A stretch of DNA of 64,000 nucleotides from Bradyrhizobium embrapense (GTDB lineage Bacteria > Pseudomonadota > Alphaproteobacteria > Rhizobiales > Xanthobacteraceae), in NCBI RefSeq assembly GCF_001189235.2, contig NZ_LFIP02000007.1:125249-189248 (forward strand), in the 5' to 3' direction. The position numbers and the translations under genes are program-made. How positions within the stretch are numbered: position 1 is the first letter of the stretch; every line of letters starts with the position of its first letter. The notes below the pieces were generated by a model. The model was not told the DNA's origin. It saw only the letters and a program-made list of their open reading frames with translations, and made no database searches. Positions 8,713 to 18,896 of the stretch are shown here, piece after piece.

Positions 8713-10353
8713 ATGTCAGCCAAAGAAGTCAAATTCGGAGTAGACGCGCGCGACCGCATGCTGCGTGGTGTCGACATCCTCGCTAACGCGGTGCAGGTCA
8801 CACTCGGTCCGAAGGGCCGCAACGTGGTGCTTGACAAGTCGTTCGGCGCTCCCCGCATCACCAAGGACGGCGTCGCCGTCGCCAAGGAGGTCGAGCTCGA
8901 GGAAAAGTTCGAGAACATGGGCGCCCAGATGGTGCGCGAAGTCGCCTCCAAGGCTGCCGACGCGGCCGGCGACGGCACCACCACGGCGACCGTGCTTGCG
9001 GCCGCAATCGTGCGCGAAGGCGCCAAGTCGGTCGCCGCCGGCATGAACCCGATGGATCTGAAGCGCGGTATCGACCTCGCGGTCGAAGCCGTCGTGGCCG
9101 ACCTCCAGAAGAACTCGAAGAAGGTCACCTCGAACGAGGAAATCGCCCAGGTCGGCACCATTTCGGCCAATGGCGATGCCGAGATCGGCAAGTTCCTCGC
9201 CGACGCCATGAAGAAGGTCGGCAACGAGGGCGTGATCACGGTCGAGGAAGCCAAGTCGCTCGAGACCGAGCTCGATGTCGTCGAGGGCATGCAGTTCGAT
9301 CGCGGCTACATCTCGCCCTACTTCGTCACCAACGCCGACAAGATGCGCGTTGAGATGGACGACGCCTACATCCTGATCAACGAGAAGAAGCTCTCCTCGC
9401 TGAACGAGCTGCTGCCGCTGCTCGAGGCCGTGGTGCAGACCGGCAAGCCGCTGGTCATCGTCGCTGAAGACGTCGAAGGCGAAGCGCTGGCCACCCTCGT
9501 CGTCAACCGCCTGCGTGGCGGCCTGAAGGTCGCGGCCGTCAAGGCTCCGGGCTTCGGCGACCGCCGCAAGGCCATGCTGCAGGACATCGCGGTCCTGACC
9601 GGCGGCCAGGCCATCTCGGAAGACCTCGGCATCAAGCTCGAGAACGTCACGCTGCAGATGCTCGGCCGCGCCAAGAAGGTGATGATCGACAAGGAGAACA
9701 CCACGATCGTCAACGGCGCCGGCAAGAAGGCCGACATCGACGCCCGCGTTGGCCAGATCAAGGCGCAGATCGAGGAGACCACCTCGGACTACGACCGTGA
9801 GAAGCTGCAGGAGCGTCTCGCCAAGCTCGCAGGCGGCGTCGCGGTGATCCGCGTCGGCGGCGCGACCGAGGTCGAGGTGAAGGAGCGCAAGGATCGCGTT
9901 GATGACGCGATGCACGCGACCCGTGCGGCTGTTGAGGAAGGTATCCTGCCGGGCGGCGGCGTCGCCCTGCTCCGTGCCTCGGAGCAGCTCAAGGGCCTGC
10001 GCACCAAGAACGACGACCAGAAGACCGGCGTCGAGATCGTGCGCAAGGCGCTGTCCTGGCCGGCCCGCCAGATCGCGATCAACGCTGGCGAAGACGGCTC
10101 GATCGTGGTCGGCAAAGTCCTCGAGAACGAGCAATATTCTTTCGGATTCGATGCCCAGACAGGCGAGTACAGCAATCTCGTCTTCAAGGGCATCATCGAC
10201 CCGACCAAAGTCGTGCGCATCGCGGTCCAGAACGCGTCCTCCGTGGCAGCTCTGCTGATCACCACCGAAGCGATGGTCGCCGAACTGCCGAAGAAGGTCG
10301 CGGCGGGTCCCGCAATCCCTCCCGGCGCCGGCATGGGCGGTATGGATTTCTGA
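8713..10353 (+). CDS. groEL: GroEL chaperonin (symbiotic copy)
   Basis: A 546 aa chaperonin forming the 14-mer folding chamber, driven by ATP. Conserved features include VTLGPKGRNVVLDKSFG near residue 30, AGDGTTTATVLA (residues ~86-97, ATP/Mg site), the catalytic Asp in VDDAMHATRAAVEEGI near residue 398, and the GGMGGMDF tail. Start ATG 8713 has AAGGA upstream; the TTG two codons earlier is less likely. Base composition is GC-rich and even, like a housekeeping gene and unlike the flanking relics. It shares the sigma-54 promoter with groES and ends at a hairpin terminator. Confidence 0.97.
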   Translation: MSAKEVKFGVDARDRMLRGVDILANAVQVTLGPKGRNVVLDKSFGAPRITKDGVAVAKEVELEEKFENMGAQMVREVASKAADAAGDGTTTATVLAAAIVREGAKSVAAGMNPMDLKRGIDLAVEAVVADLQKNSKKVTSNEEIAQVGTISANGDAEIGKFLADAMKKVGNEGVITVEEAKSLETELDVVEGMQFDRGYISPYFVTNADKMRVEMDDAYILINEKKLSSLNELLPLLEAVVQTGKPLVIVAEDVEGEALATLVVNRLRGGLKVAAVKAPGFGDRRKAMLQDIAVLTGGQAISEDLGIKLENVTLQMLGRAKKVMIDKENTTIVNGAGKKADIDARVGQIKAQIEETTSDYDREKLQERLAKLAGGVAVIRVGGATEVEVKERKDRVDDAMHATRAAVEEGILPGGGVALLRASEQLKGLRTKNDDQKTGVEIVRKALSWPARQIAINAGEDGSIVVGKVLENEQYSFGFDAQTGEYSNLVFKGIIDPTKVVRIAVQNASSVAALLITTEAMVAELPKKVAAGPAIPPGAGMGGMDF

Positions 10354-10385
10354 CGCCGTCCATCAGAGGGGCGACACATGCGGAG

Positions 10386-10409
10386 CCCTGGCAGGAATGC
10401 CAGGGTTTT
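10386..10409 (+). terminator. Rho-independent terminator of groESL
   Basis: A perfect 8-bp stem (CCCTGGCA / TGCCAGGG) with a GGAA loop, followed by TTTT, starts 32 bp after the groEL stop. Confidence 0.85.
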
Positions 10410-12347
10410 CAGCTTCGGGCGAACCATCTAGATACCATTTCAGCCGGGTCGGCAGGTGGCGTCGAAAGCCCCATCGGTCATCCATGTCAGGAGCGGTTGG
10501 CCCGACCAAGCCGTCTGGTCAGACGCTCTGCACCTCGGCAGGGCAAAGAAAGGAGCCCAACTTGTGACGGAAGCCTGGCCTGCGCGCCATTCCGCCTGAC
10601 GAAGCTGCCACTGTTCATTCGAGACCTCATCTGAGCAGACGCAGATCCGGTGCCAAGCTCCGGCTTTCACATTCCGCCTACATTTACAAATTCTGACGCG
10701 CCGTCCGAAGCGCCAGATACCGTTCCTGGCTCCGGTCTGACATCTCGTCGCCATCGGGCCGTGAAGTGCGCTCAAGAGGACGGATCCTTCAATTTCGCAG
10801 CACATCTTCCTGGTATCGACGTATCGCTCCTGGAGCGACGCAACAGCAAGACGTGCAACTGATGCTGTTGAGTGTTCGATCAGGCAGATCGCGGGACTCT
10901 GACGAAGGAACAACTTGCTCAAGAGACTGCAAAGATACTCCACTGCTGCTAGCCGTTCGCTTGATCAAAGATCAAGCGGCGCGGCGAGGTTGTCCGGGCT
11001 TTACAAGCAACGGCCAAAGCCCACAGAGTCAACCCAGCACTGAGCGCAGCCGCAAGACCGCCAATCCGATGCGTCAGTCTCACAAATGAAGAGACCCCAG
11101 CGGGGAATCCCCGCTGAGGCCGAGGTTCGCAAATGAAGCCTATGACCGCCTGCACCAAGATGCGGATGAACTCTCCTTTTGTAGATCAAGCCACCTTGTC
11201 AGCGAGCGTTTTCAGCGCGCGGCTGAGAGGACGCGCATGCTCCCCGAATACGCGGCCTGGCTGTAACATTTCGCCGATGGTAGCCGTGCGTCCGGATGTC
11301 TTCGCGGATTTGCTCGCTCACCGACCGTACGACACGTTTCTTCCGCCAGTTCCTGTTAAAATGGAGCGGAATGGAATCGCCCCGAGGAACGACGAGAAGG
11401 TCGTTCCGTTCGTTCACGTATATATCGTACATGGATCCTCGCTCTCGACGAACATAGGCCGATGCTTAAGCGGTTTGGTGACTTTGACGACACAGTCGCG
11501 AGAAAGCCTCATGAGCCGCTTTGCTCCTCGAGAGGGTCACGCTCGAGCCACCGCTTCCACGGCAACGCGGCGGCGAGCGTGAACTAATCAAGTCGCCGGG
11601 AGAATCCCGCACGCGGACATCGAAAGACGCCTCGGCGTCTTCCTCAAGTTCAATTTTTACGCCGGTCTTCAAATTGCTCAGCATGCTGTGGCAATAACCT
11701 GCAACGTAGTGAGCGAGAGGAAGGCCTCGGGGTCTACAAGCAGCTTGCCAATCAACCTTTTGACGTCCGCTGGAAAACGGCCCTAGCACCTCTGGGGGCC
11801 AAGGGCCGGTGCTGGGGCCGCATCTTGCCTGACTCAGGGATAAGCGACGGGCGGCTTGAAGATAAAGAGCGGGCCAAGCAGGGCATTTAGCATATGTGAA
11901 TCTCGGCCACATTTTCCAACGAGAAGCGATCGTAGCAGACCTCGCACCCCCGCCTGAACTGGATGCGCGCCAATATTCTTTCCACCAAAGCGGCGGTTGA
12001 CTCGCTTCTGAAAGTTGGGGCCCCCTCTGTCGCGAGGTCGGCGCAGCGTCTCGGTTCGAAATCGCTCAGACATCGATCGGGCCTGACTTCGTAAAGCTCG
12101 ATGTGGGAATCACCGGTGCCAGTCGGCGGGACGGTCCGGGGCGCCGTGGGGCAGACCGTCAGTCTGATCAAGATTCTTCCGCTTAGCAGAACTCTACTGA
12201 GAGACCGGTGCCACGAGCCTGCTGCACGTCGTTCGCTCATTGGGGAAGCGAACAACGCCAGGCGCCAGATTCTAATGCGGAGTAAAGGGGTCCTCGGAAC
12301 CGCCAGACGCGGATGACCGTCGAGCATTCCCTCCGAACCTACATAGC
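10410..12347. other. 1.9 kb without a confident gene
   Basis: All frames here are short or lack coding character. A minus-strand frame near 11887-12110 contains IELYEVRP and later VCYDRFSLENVAEIHIC. These recall a small hypothetical protein family common in Bradyrhizobium, but the middle does not match, so at best it is a scrambled remnant. No RNA gene or promoter could be supported. Confidence 0.4.
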
Positions 12348-13708
12348 ATGCTGGCAAGGCATGGACTGTTCGGGCTCACCAATACTGGCAGATCGCGGCG
12401 GATTGGCTCTTTCCTTGCAAAAAGCCATCGAGCTCATTCTGCCACCGCGTCTTTCGATGTCTCCGCTGCATCTACCCTCGTCATCCATAACTTCCTAGCC
12501 TTGCCCTGTATCGAAGCGGCACCGCATCTCCCCAACCAAGAGCAGGTCATACGGGGTGCAACACGCGGCGATCTTTGCGCTTTCGCTTTGACGGAGCCTG
12601 GAGCAGGTTCTTCCCCGAGGCACATAGAAGCTTCGGCTTTCCTGCATGAAGAGAAGGTTCGCATCTGCGGCCGTAAACTTTGGATTGGCCTCGCTGACTG
12701 GGCCCGGTGGATCGTTTTGTTTTGCGCGAGCTTACAGTCATGATGCCAAAGGTCGCCTCGTTGGTGTACTGGTTGATAGGCAGGCTCCCGGCCTTAAAGT
12801 CACGCACGAGCATCGCACCCGTGGAATTATACAGAATACTCTCGAGTTCCAGGATGTCGAGGTGCCACGTGCTTACGTGCTTTTTCGCGACCAAGACGGT
12901 TGGGGTGCAGCGGCATCCAGTATGAACCGCGGCCGAATAGGTGTGGCTGCGATGGGCCTTGGCGCCCTTGAGCGCGCGATCCAGGTCGCGGCTTCATATG
13001 CAAATCATCGTCGCCTAGGTAAGCTGCGCATGATTGAGAACAGCCATATAGAGCAGCTGTTTGGGCAGATGGTGCTTCGCCGCGAAGTCGTGAAGGCGAT
13101 GCTTACGGCATCTTGTAGACGTCTCTGGGCAGGGCTCTCCCAATGTCCACCTTGCGTCGGCAACGAAGGTACTGTCGTCCGAATGGTGCGGCCTTGTCGC
13201 CGATCAATGCGTCCAACTGTTGGGTGGCCGAGGGTACGACGAGGGGACGCCCTTAGCTAAAATCTATCGTGACGCCCGTATTCTCCGCTTCTTCGAAGGT
13301 CCGACGGAGACGCTTTTATCCCATCTTGGCCGCTGTCTTCTTTACAGAGCCACGCGCGACGAAATAGCCGATCTCTTTGTCTCTCTGGGTGCGGCGTCAG
13401 TCCATGCGGACGCCATTGAGGAGCTCCGCGGCCTCGATGAGACAGACGGTGCCGTGCTAATCTATGCAGGTTGGCTCACCACATTGGGATTAGCGCAAGC
13501 TGTCATGACTGATGGCACTTTCACTGCCTCGGACTGTGCTACAGCGGCGACTGATCTGGTCAGCACCGAACTAGCTGCTGTGCGTTCTAGCGCGCCGACA
13601 CGCCTAAGTGTCGAACGCCGCACTCGTGCCAGCCAGACGCGGGCCACTTTTTCTTCAAGACCCGGCCTGCTCCATCCGTTCCCCTGTTCTCAGAGACGAT
13701 TACCTTAA
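12348..13708 (+). pseudogene. Acyl-CoA dehydrogenase remnant with two frameshifts
   Basis: Three consecutive frames together spell an acyl-CoA dehydrogenase. The first carries CAFALTEPGAGSSP (FAD/substrate motif) and ICGRKLWIGLADWA. The frame changes near 12720 and continues with FARAYSHDAKGRLVGV, MNRGRIGVAAMGLGALERA and SYANHR. It changes again near 13115 to give VDVSGQGSPN, LLGGRGYDEG and IYRDARILRFFEGPTE (the C-terminal ACAD signature). The intact enzyme would oxidise an acyl-CoA using FAD. The start is also unclear, so the gene is dead. It may once have worked with the acyl-CoA carboxylase at 28-31.6 kb, but that is only a guess. Confidence 0.85.
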
Positions 13709-14189
13709 ATTGGTACAATATGTCTAACGTCCAGCGACGAGGTGTAGCGAAGGCGATCTGACACGCAGGCATTGCGGATGCGCCGAGTCTCACCTCGACC
13801 ATGACCTGACCTTGTCAGTTACAACAAGCCGCTGACCGCGCAAAGCTGCCGGTTCATGATGGCGCATCGCGTCAGCCTTAAGATGCTCCATCACCGCCCC
13901 GCCGGACGAAGGATCCACGATCGCCCGGCGGGGGACTTTCCGTTGAAAACGATCGGGTGGCTCCTGCAGCATTTTCGCTCTGGACCGTCTCAGCGTCCGC
14001 ATTTGAGGCGACGTTGAACGGCATACGCTTCCTAGACTAGGCTCGTGCCCGCGCAACAATCCCTACTTCACTGAATCGATGCTTAAAATCGACTTGCATT
14101 TCTTCTTTTCTGTTGATGCCTACGACGAAGCAAGCGTCGCTCCTCTGCTGCCCCTTCTGCATGTCGCGTAAGACGAACGCGAATAACCT
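13709..14189. other. Non-coding stretch downstream of the 14-22 kb operon
   Basis: About 480 bp between the ACAD remnant and the end of the minus-strand operon. I see no gene of convincing length and no clear hairpin plus T-run terminator for either neighbour. Confidence 0.4.
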
Positions 14190-14900
14190 TCACACCCGCT
14201 GGTTACTGAAATGAAGGAAGTTACAGATGTCAAAGTACATTGCCTCATTCAAGCGGAATCCAAATGCTGATATTCGGCTCGTCAGAACACATGGATCGAA
14301 AGCAAACGCCTGGAAGCCGTTCGAGCAATCTAATCGGACGCAGTCATCTGTCCGCTCCACGGCCTGAACGTTTATCCCGCAACGATCATAATATTCTAGT
14401 CGCGCCGCGGTCGCTGTCTCGCTGGTTGAAAAGAGCGACAACGCGAGATCAAAGGGCGTCTGGCACATTACCGTGAGAAATTCCATTGGATGATCCATGG
14501 TGCCAAGAAAATTGAACGGCAGAATGCACAGCACTCTTCCGTCATATCGCCGCATGATCTCACCGACCAGACGCCTTCTTTTAAAGAATTTGTTGGCCTC
14601 GCAGCGGACAACAGCCCCCTTGTCCTCCTTCAATCTGCGTGCACGAGGTGGATTGATGTCGATACCAAGGTAATCACAGTCATCGTTCTTGACACCGATA
14701 AGGCGGTAGCAACTGCAACCGACCTCAATAATTAGCCGGTATGTGGTCGAACGCAGGAGCTCATGACAGAAGGCTCTCTCACATTCATGGAACTGACGCA
14801 CCCGAGCGGTGAAGTAGCCCGGACGCATGAGACGCATACCTTCGCCGTCCAGATAGATCGCTCGATTCACTTGACGAGATCCGAACGCAGAGGAGTTCAC
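14190..14900 (-). CDS. Methyltransferase-like protein, last gene of the hydrazine-type operon
   Basis: A 236 aa protein with what looks like a class I SAM-methyltransferase core: IIEVGCSCYRLIG (glycine-poor motif I, about residue 58) and CDYLGIDINPP (acidic strand-2 end, about residue 75). Later parts (GRVLCILPFNFLGTM) fit strand 4. Motif I has GCSC in place of the usual GxGxG, so SAM binding is not certain. It overlaps the alanine racemase homologue by ATGA and is therefore translationally coupled to the operon. A tailoring role such as N- or O-methylation of the product is possible. I do not recognise the family precisely. Confidence 0.6.
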   Translation of the reverse strand: MNSSAFGSRQVNRAIYLDGEGMRLMRPGYFTARVRQFHECERAFCHELLRSTTYRLIIEVGCSCYRLIGVKNDDCDYLGIDINPPRARRLKEDKGAVVRCEANKFFKRRRLVGEIMRRYDGRVLCILPFNFLGTMDHPMEFLTVMCQTPFDLALSLFSTSETATAARLEYYDRCGINVQAVERTDDCVRLDCSNGFQAFAFDPCVLTSRISAFGFRLNEAMYFDICNFLHFSNQRV

Positions 14901-16072
14901 TGGCGCCTCATCTCATCCCGCTTGGCCGAAACATAAAGTCTGCGACATCGGAGTCCGATCGCCGTGGTCAATTCATCGCTCAGCATGTTCGCGGCCAACG
15001 CCACATCTGCGACGGTCTGCTCGGGGCAGATCAGGTCGACCATTGTACCCGGCGCAGTCGAACTCTCGGGCAGATCCGTCACATCGATGCTCATGAGATC
15101 CATCGAAACGAAGCCAACGATTGGCGCGCGAGCACCATATATGAAGACATGACCTCGATTGCCGAGGCTACGCGGGAACCCATCTGCATAACCAATAGAG
15201 GCGGTCGCGACACGCATCCGTCTCTTCACCGGGTATGACCTGTGGTATCCGATCGCTTCTCCGACCTTTACGCTGCGACATTGAATGATTCGCGTTCGCA
15301 GGCGGACGACTTGCGATGGCCTGAAGTCGGGATCACCGGATATGGCAAGGCCGAGAATCCCTCCCCCCGACCGTATGAGGTCGAAATGAAATTCACATCC
15401 GGAAAATAGTCCCGCGGAGTTCGACAGCGAAAGGATGGCTTTGGGAAACAGATAGGTAAGTTTACGGAACTGATCCAATTGTTGCCGACTGATTTCGTCG
15501 CGCCACTCCGCGCAGGCGAGTTGGCTCATGAACAGAACGACAGGCAGATCCGACAGCACCCTTTCGCTCTCAGCGGCTTTTTGCAGTTCGTCGATGGGAA
15601 ACCCCAGTCGAGACAAACCCGTGTCGACATGGACACCTGCGGGTAACAGCCGGTTGCGAAGGCGGCAATGCCGAAGCCAAGCATCCAGCTGTTCCCTGCT
15701 GTTCAGGATCGGCAGCAAATCATGGCGCTCAATAGCCGCCTCCAAACCGGGCATAGCTCCGTGAAGCACGTAGATCTTCGCAGATAGTGGCAGCACCTTG
15801 CGTAAGGCCGCGCCTTCTTCCACATCGGCCACGAAGAAATGCCCGCAGCCAAGCCGCGCAAGAAACGGCGCTATGCGCAGCGCGCCAAGGCCGTAGGCGT
15901 CTGCCTTGAGAACTGCGCCGCAAGCGCTTTGGGGCGCCAGCATCCGAAACTTCCGGTAGTTAGATTCTATCGCGCCGAGATCAACAACCATGGTCGATCT
16001 CGATGTGTTGGCATAGCCGGCATCTGACGGATTATCAGAGAGATTGGAATTGAGACCAATCACATCCGGCAT
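14897..16072 (-). CDS. Alanine racemase homologue (fold-type III PLP)
   Basis: A 391 aa PLP racemase. The Schiff-base Lys sits in GAVLKADAYGLGA and the partner catalytic Tyr in SIGYADGFPRSLG. YGARAPIVGFVSMDLMSIDVTD is the C-terminal beta-domain signature (both halves seen). I chose ATG 16072 because GAGGG precedes it and it lies 10 bp after the previous stop; upstream in-frame starts would overlap that gene. A dedicated racemase inside this operon suggests that a D-amino acid is part of the product or that an amino-acid-like intermediate is epimerised. It is unlikely to be the housekeeping cell-wall enzyme. Confidence 0.85.
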   Translation of the reverse strand: MPDVIGLNSNLSDNPSDAGYANTSRSTMVVDLGAIESNYRKFRMLAPQSACGAVLKADAYGLGALRIAPFLARLGCGHFFVADVEEGAALRKVLPLSAKIYVLHGAMPGLEAAIERHDLLPILNSREQLDAWLRHCRLRNRLLPAGVHVDTGLSRLGFPIDELQKAAESERVLSDLPVVLFMSQLACAEWRDEISRQQLDQFRKLTYLFPKAILSLSNSAGLFSGCEFHFDLIRSGGGILGLAISGDPDFRPSQVVRLRTRIIQCRSVKVGEAIGYHRSYPVKRRMRVATASIGYADGFPRSLGNRGHVFIYGARAPIVGFVSMDLMSIDVTDLPESSTAPGTMVDLICPEQTVADVALAANMLSDELTTAIGLRCRRLYVSAKRDEMRRQ

Positions 16073-16082
16073 AAGCCGACCC

Positions 16083-17171
16083 TCATGTCGCCGTAATGGC
16101 GTGTCGATCCGCAGCATATAAGGATCGTACTGCCTCTTCCGCACATGCTGGTCCAAAGCGAAACCCATTACCCGAGCCACCGCCAATCACATGCAAACCT
16201 GCGATATCTTTCGCAGGACGGGAAAACGGGACACCATCCGCCGAATAGCAGTCGCAGAACACACGTGCTGACTCCACCGCCGGCACCTTGGAGGAACACC
16301 ACTTGGCCAGAATTGCGTTGGCACGCGCGAGATCATCCGAACTGAGCCGCAGCTCGTCGGAAACCGGCTTCACATCCCATTCCTGCGAGGTAAAGCTGAA
16401 CAGCCAGTATCCTTGCTCGATCATGGGAATGAGGAACGCGTAGTCATCGAAGAGCCCAATCATTGGACAGTTCGGCGTGGGCCGTACGGCCAAATGGAGC
16501 GCGACGACCTTCTTGACTCGCAACCCCGGTTCGTCTGTTAGGTGCTGACGCAACGGCGACTCCGGTAACCATGGCCCGATTGCGAGAATCACCCGCTTCG
16601 CCGAGAGTTCGCTGTTATCAGAGGTCTGGAGAAGAATATTGCGTGGCCCCTTCCGTATTTTTGTAATCGATGTACTCTCTCTTATCGACACTCCCTTGAT
16701 CTTGAGCCTTTGAGTCAGATCCTGAACGATGGAATCGACTTGACAGTACGAACCACGATCCAACACGACGGACACATCGTCGGGAACCACGAACTGCTCC
16801 AGCGATAATAGCCTCTCGACCAGAGCGAAAGATGTTGATAGGCTCAGCTGGCCCGCGCTGCCCTGTTTCGCCAGTTCGCCGGGATTGCGCGTCAACCAAA
16901 ACACATCACAGTCTCGCCCCTTGGGCCATTGTCCGTCGGGATAGATCCCGCGCCAGAATTTCGAACCACAGTCGATGAGGCTTCTTTCCTTCTGGTTACG
17001 ACAGATGTTGATCTGGATCCCAGGCGCAAACCCGCTCGTACCAGATCCAACGATATCTCGTTCGGCGATGACTATTCTTTTTTCCGGGCCATCGCTCGCT
17101 GCGATGAAGGCAGAACTGAGGCCCATAATGCCAGCCCCGATGACTGCGAGGTCATAGATCTTGTCAGTCAT
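16083..17171 (-). CDS. DAO-family FAD-dependent oxidoreductase
   Basis: A 362 aa flavoprotein of the glycine/D-amino-acid oxidase family. The N-terminal Rossmann motif is AVIGAGIMGLSSAF (residues ~9-22). The C-terminal FAD contact is GLHVIGGGSGNGFRFGPACAEE near residue 330. It begins ATGA over the cupin stop, so the two are coupled. In actinobacterial hydrazinoacetate pathways (s56-p1, triacsin; recalled, not checked) an FAD enzyme of this kind oxidises the N-N-linked lysine-glycine intermediate, releasing the hydrazine. The same role is inferred here from the neighbours. Alternative: a generic amino acid oxidase. Confidence 0.8.
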   Translation of the reverse strand: MTDKIYDLAVIGAGIMGLSSAFIAASDGPEKRIVIAERDIVGSGTSGFAPGIQINICRNQKERSLIDCGSKFWRGIYPDGQWPKGRDCDVFWLTRNPGELAKQGSAGQLSLSTSFALVERLLSLEQFVVPDDVSVVLDRGSYCQVDSIVQDLTQRLKIKGVSIRESTSITKIRKGPRNILLQTSDNSELSAKRVILAIGPWLPESPLRQHLTDEPGLRVKKVVALHLAVRPTPNCPMIGLFDDYAFLIPMIEQGYWLFSFTSQEWDVKPVSDELRLSSDDLARANAILAKWCSSKVPAVESARVFCDCYSADGVPFSRPAKDIAGLHVIGGGSGNGFRFGPACAEEAVRSLYAADRHAITAT

Positions 17172-17509
17172 TGAGTTTGTTTCCAGGAGATGGACAAGGC
17201 GCTCAGCACTTCGCTGCCACTATTCCGCAAATGATGGGTTTGATTTGGTCGCAGAAACACCAGATCGCCGGCCTTCACGGCCAACTCACCATCGTCGGTC
17301 ACGACCTGACCGCGCCCGCTCGTGATCCGCCAGATCTCGGTGGATGGATGAGAATGAGGCGTCGACACCGCGAGTGGATCGAGGCGGAATTCGATGAATT
17401 CAACCGGAACGGTGATCTCCGGATCATTTATCCCTTCGACGTCCTGTACCAGTACGCCGGGGCTGTAGACCGTTACGTCCCCTAAAGTCATCAGCTGAGC
17501 ATTCTTCAC
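17168..17509 (-). CDS. Small cupin, candidate half of a split hydrazine synthetase
   Basis: A 113 aa single-domain cupin. Motif 1 is STPHSHPSTEIWRITSGRG, giving metal ligands His52, His54 and Glu58. Motif 2 is FLRPNQTHHLRNSG with His92 or His93. The start is GTG at 17509 with GGAG seven bases upstream; longer versions would overlap the hydroxylase gene. In known hydrazine-forming enzymes (Spb40 type) a zinc-binding cupin is fused to a MetRS-like domain and joins N6-hydroxylysine to glycine. Here the cupin is a separate gene beside the hydroxylase, with the MetRS-like protein three genes upstream. Function by analogy only. Confidence 0.8.
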   Translation of the reverse strand: MKNAQLMTLGDVTVYSPGVLVQDVEGINDPEITVPVEFIEFRLDPLAVSTPHSHPSTEIWRITSGRGQVVTDDGELAVKAGDLVFLRPNQTHHLRNSGSEVLSALSISWKQTQ

Positions 17510-17561
17510 GGGGTATCTCCAATCATGCAACTCGATCAGACATGCAGCCCATTGCCGATCC

Positions 17562-18896
17562 TCAGCGGGCGCTCTCAGGCACCGCACCATGCCACTTGAG
17601 AGCTCCTGTTGCAGGCCCGCAATCGTAAGCTACCCGACCAATGATCGAATTGAGCACCGTTGCGGCGCGCCAAGGAACCAAACTCAGATTTGTGTCGGCG
17701 ATGCCATGTTGAAATCGTGCACCATTCTGGACGTATAAGCGGCAGCTTTCGGGGCCATCAAACCGGGCCCGGAACTCCTTGCCGACCACGATCTCCCGAG
17801 AGCCGCCAGGCGCACTCACAATCGAAAGCCGGTTTGCGACCGGCTCCAGAAAGGAAGGGATTTCGGTCCGATAGCCCGTGGCCAGCACGATAATGTCGGC
17901 GACATGTTCTGTGCGAACGCCGGTGGCCTGCTGGCGCACCCCCAGGCGAAATGGAGATATGGCACGGAGCTCTTCGGCCATGGTGTCGACGCGTATTTCC
18001 ACCTGAGCGGGATACGAACCTCGACGAACTTCGCGGTCGTAAAGTGCGTTGTAGATCGCGCGCAGTGTCGATGGGTTGACGCCATCGCTCGCCAAAGCCT
18101 GCCGTTGAAGGGTTTGCTCTCTGACGGCTTCGCTTTGTTCAAGGAACCATCCGTCATACTGTGGAAAGAACCACTCATTGACGAAGGGACTATCTTCGAG
18201 AGCAAATATGCTTGCGCGGCGCGTGACCCAGGCCAAGGCTCCCAGCGCACCGCATGCTCCGGTTAGCAGATGAAGAAATAGTTCTGCTCCGCTTTGGCCA
18301 CCACCTACCACAACAACACGCTTGCTGGAGAACTCACGGCGCCGCAGGAGGAAGGTACTCGCGTGAAACAGCTGATTCTCCGGTGCATTTCTGCTCCAGT
18401 CGGGAACAAAGGGCATCCGGCCTACGCCGACCACTGTCGTACGGGTCTGATAATTGCGGCGATTGGTAGCGATACTGAACGCCTCGCCGCGTAGTTCGAC
18501 TGCAATGACCTCTTCGCCGAATTGAACGTTCGCAAGCTTTTCGCCCGCCCATTTCAAATAATCTTCAAATTCGCTCCGGCCAACCGAAGCGATACCTCGA
18601 ACCATGGCTTGATAAAGCCGTTTTTTCTCGTGCAGGTAGGCGAGAAAACTATATGCACTTGTCGGATCTGCCGGTGTTACCAGGTCCTTTAAGGGGCTGG
18701 TTTGCATGAAAGCCCCATCTAGAAGCAAACCCGGATGCCAACTTAGCGTCTCCGATCGTTCTAGGATATGTACGGAAATTTCCGGAATCGGGGCCGCGAG
18801 CGCTGCCAGGCTCAGATTCGCCGGGCCTGCGCCGATTGCCGTTACCTGATGACCGCTGCCCTTCTTTGACATCACGCTATCCGTAAGATCAGCCAC
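17562..18896 (-). CDS. Flavin-dependent L-lysine/L-ornithine N-hydroxylase homologue
   Basis: A 444 aa enzyme of the IucD/SidA/PvdA class, which uses FAD, NADPH and O2 to hydroxylate the side-chain amine of lysine or ornithine. Motifs in order: FAD site AIGAGPANLSLAALA (residues ~21-35), PLKDLVTPADPTSAYSFLAYL near residue 70, NADPH site VVVVGGGQSGAELFLHLL near residue 195, DSPFVNEWFFP near 240, and IIVLATGYRTEIP near residue 340. Its ATG follows the MFS stop directly (TAAATG). Without iron-uptake or NIS-synthetase genes nearby, a siderophore role is unlikely. The cupin and MetRS-like partners suggest that the N-hydroxy amino acid feeds N-N bond formation. Confidence 0.88.
   Translation of the reverse strand: MADLTDSVMSKKGSGHQVTAIGAGPANLSLAALAAPIPEISVHILERSETLSWHPGLLLDGAFMQTSPLKDLVTPADPTSAYSFLAYLHEKKRLYQAMVRGIASVGRSEFEDYLKWAGEKLANVQFGEEVIAVELRGEAFSIATNRRNYQTRTTVVGVGRMPFVPDWSRNAPENQLFHASTFLLRRREFSSKRVVVVGGGQSGAELFLHLLTGACGALGALAWVTRRASIFALEDSPFVNEWFFPQYDGWFLEQSEAVREQTLQRQALASDGVNPSTLRAIYNALYDREVRRGSYPAQVEIRVDTMAEELRAISPFRLGVRQQATGVRTEHVADIIVLATGYRTEIPSFLEPVANRLSIVSAPGGSREIVVGKEFRARFDGPESCRLYVQNGARFQHGIADTNLSLVPWRAATVLNSIIGRVAYDCGPATGALKWHGAVPESAR

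Noticed and set aside
8716..10134. 472-codon open frame antisense to groEL
   Set aside because: It is the mirror of a highly conserved GC-rich gene; long antisense frames arise from codon bias and no domain is seen.
11887..12357. 156-codon minus-strand frame with IELYEVRP
   Set aside because: Only two short stretches resemble a known small family; the rest does not, so it is mentioned as a possible remnant and not called as a gene.
17562..18896. Siderophore biosynthesis as the role of the N-hydroxylase operon
   Set aside because: No NIS synthetase, NRPS, acetyltransferase or TonB receptor nearby, while cupin, MetRS-like and DAO-type genes point to N-N bond formation.
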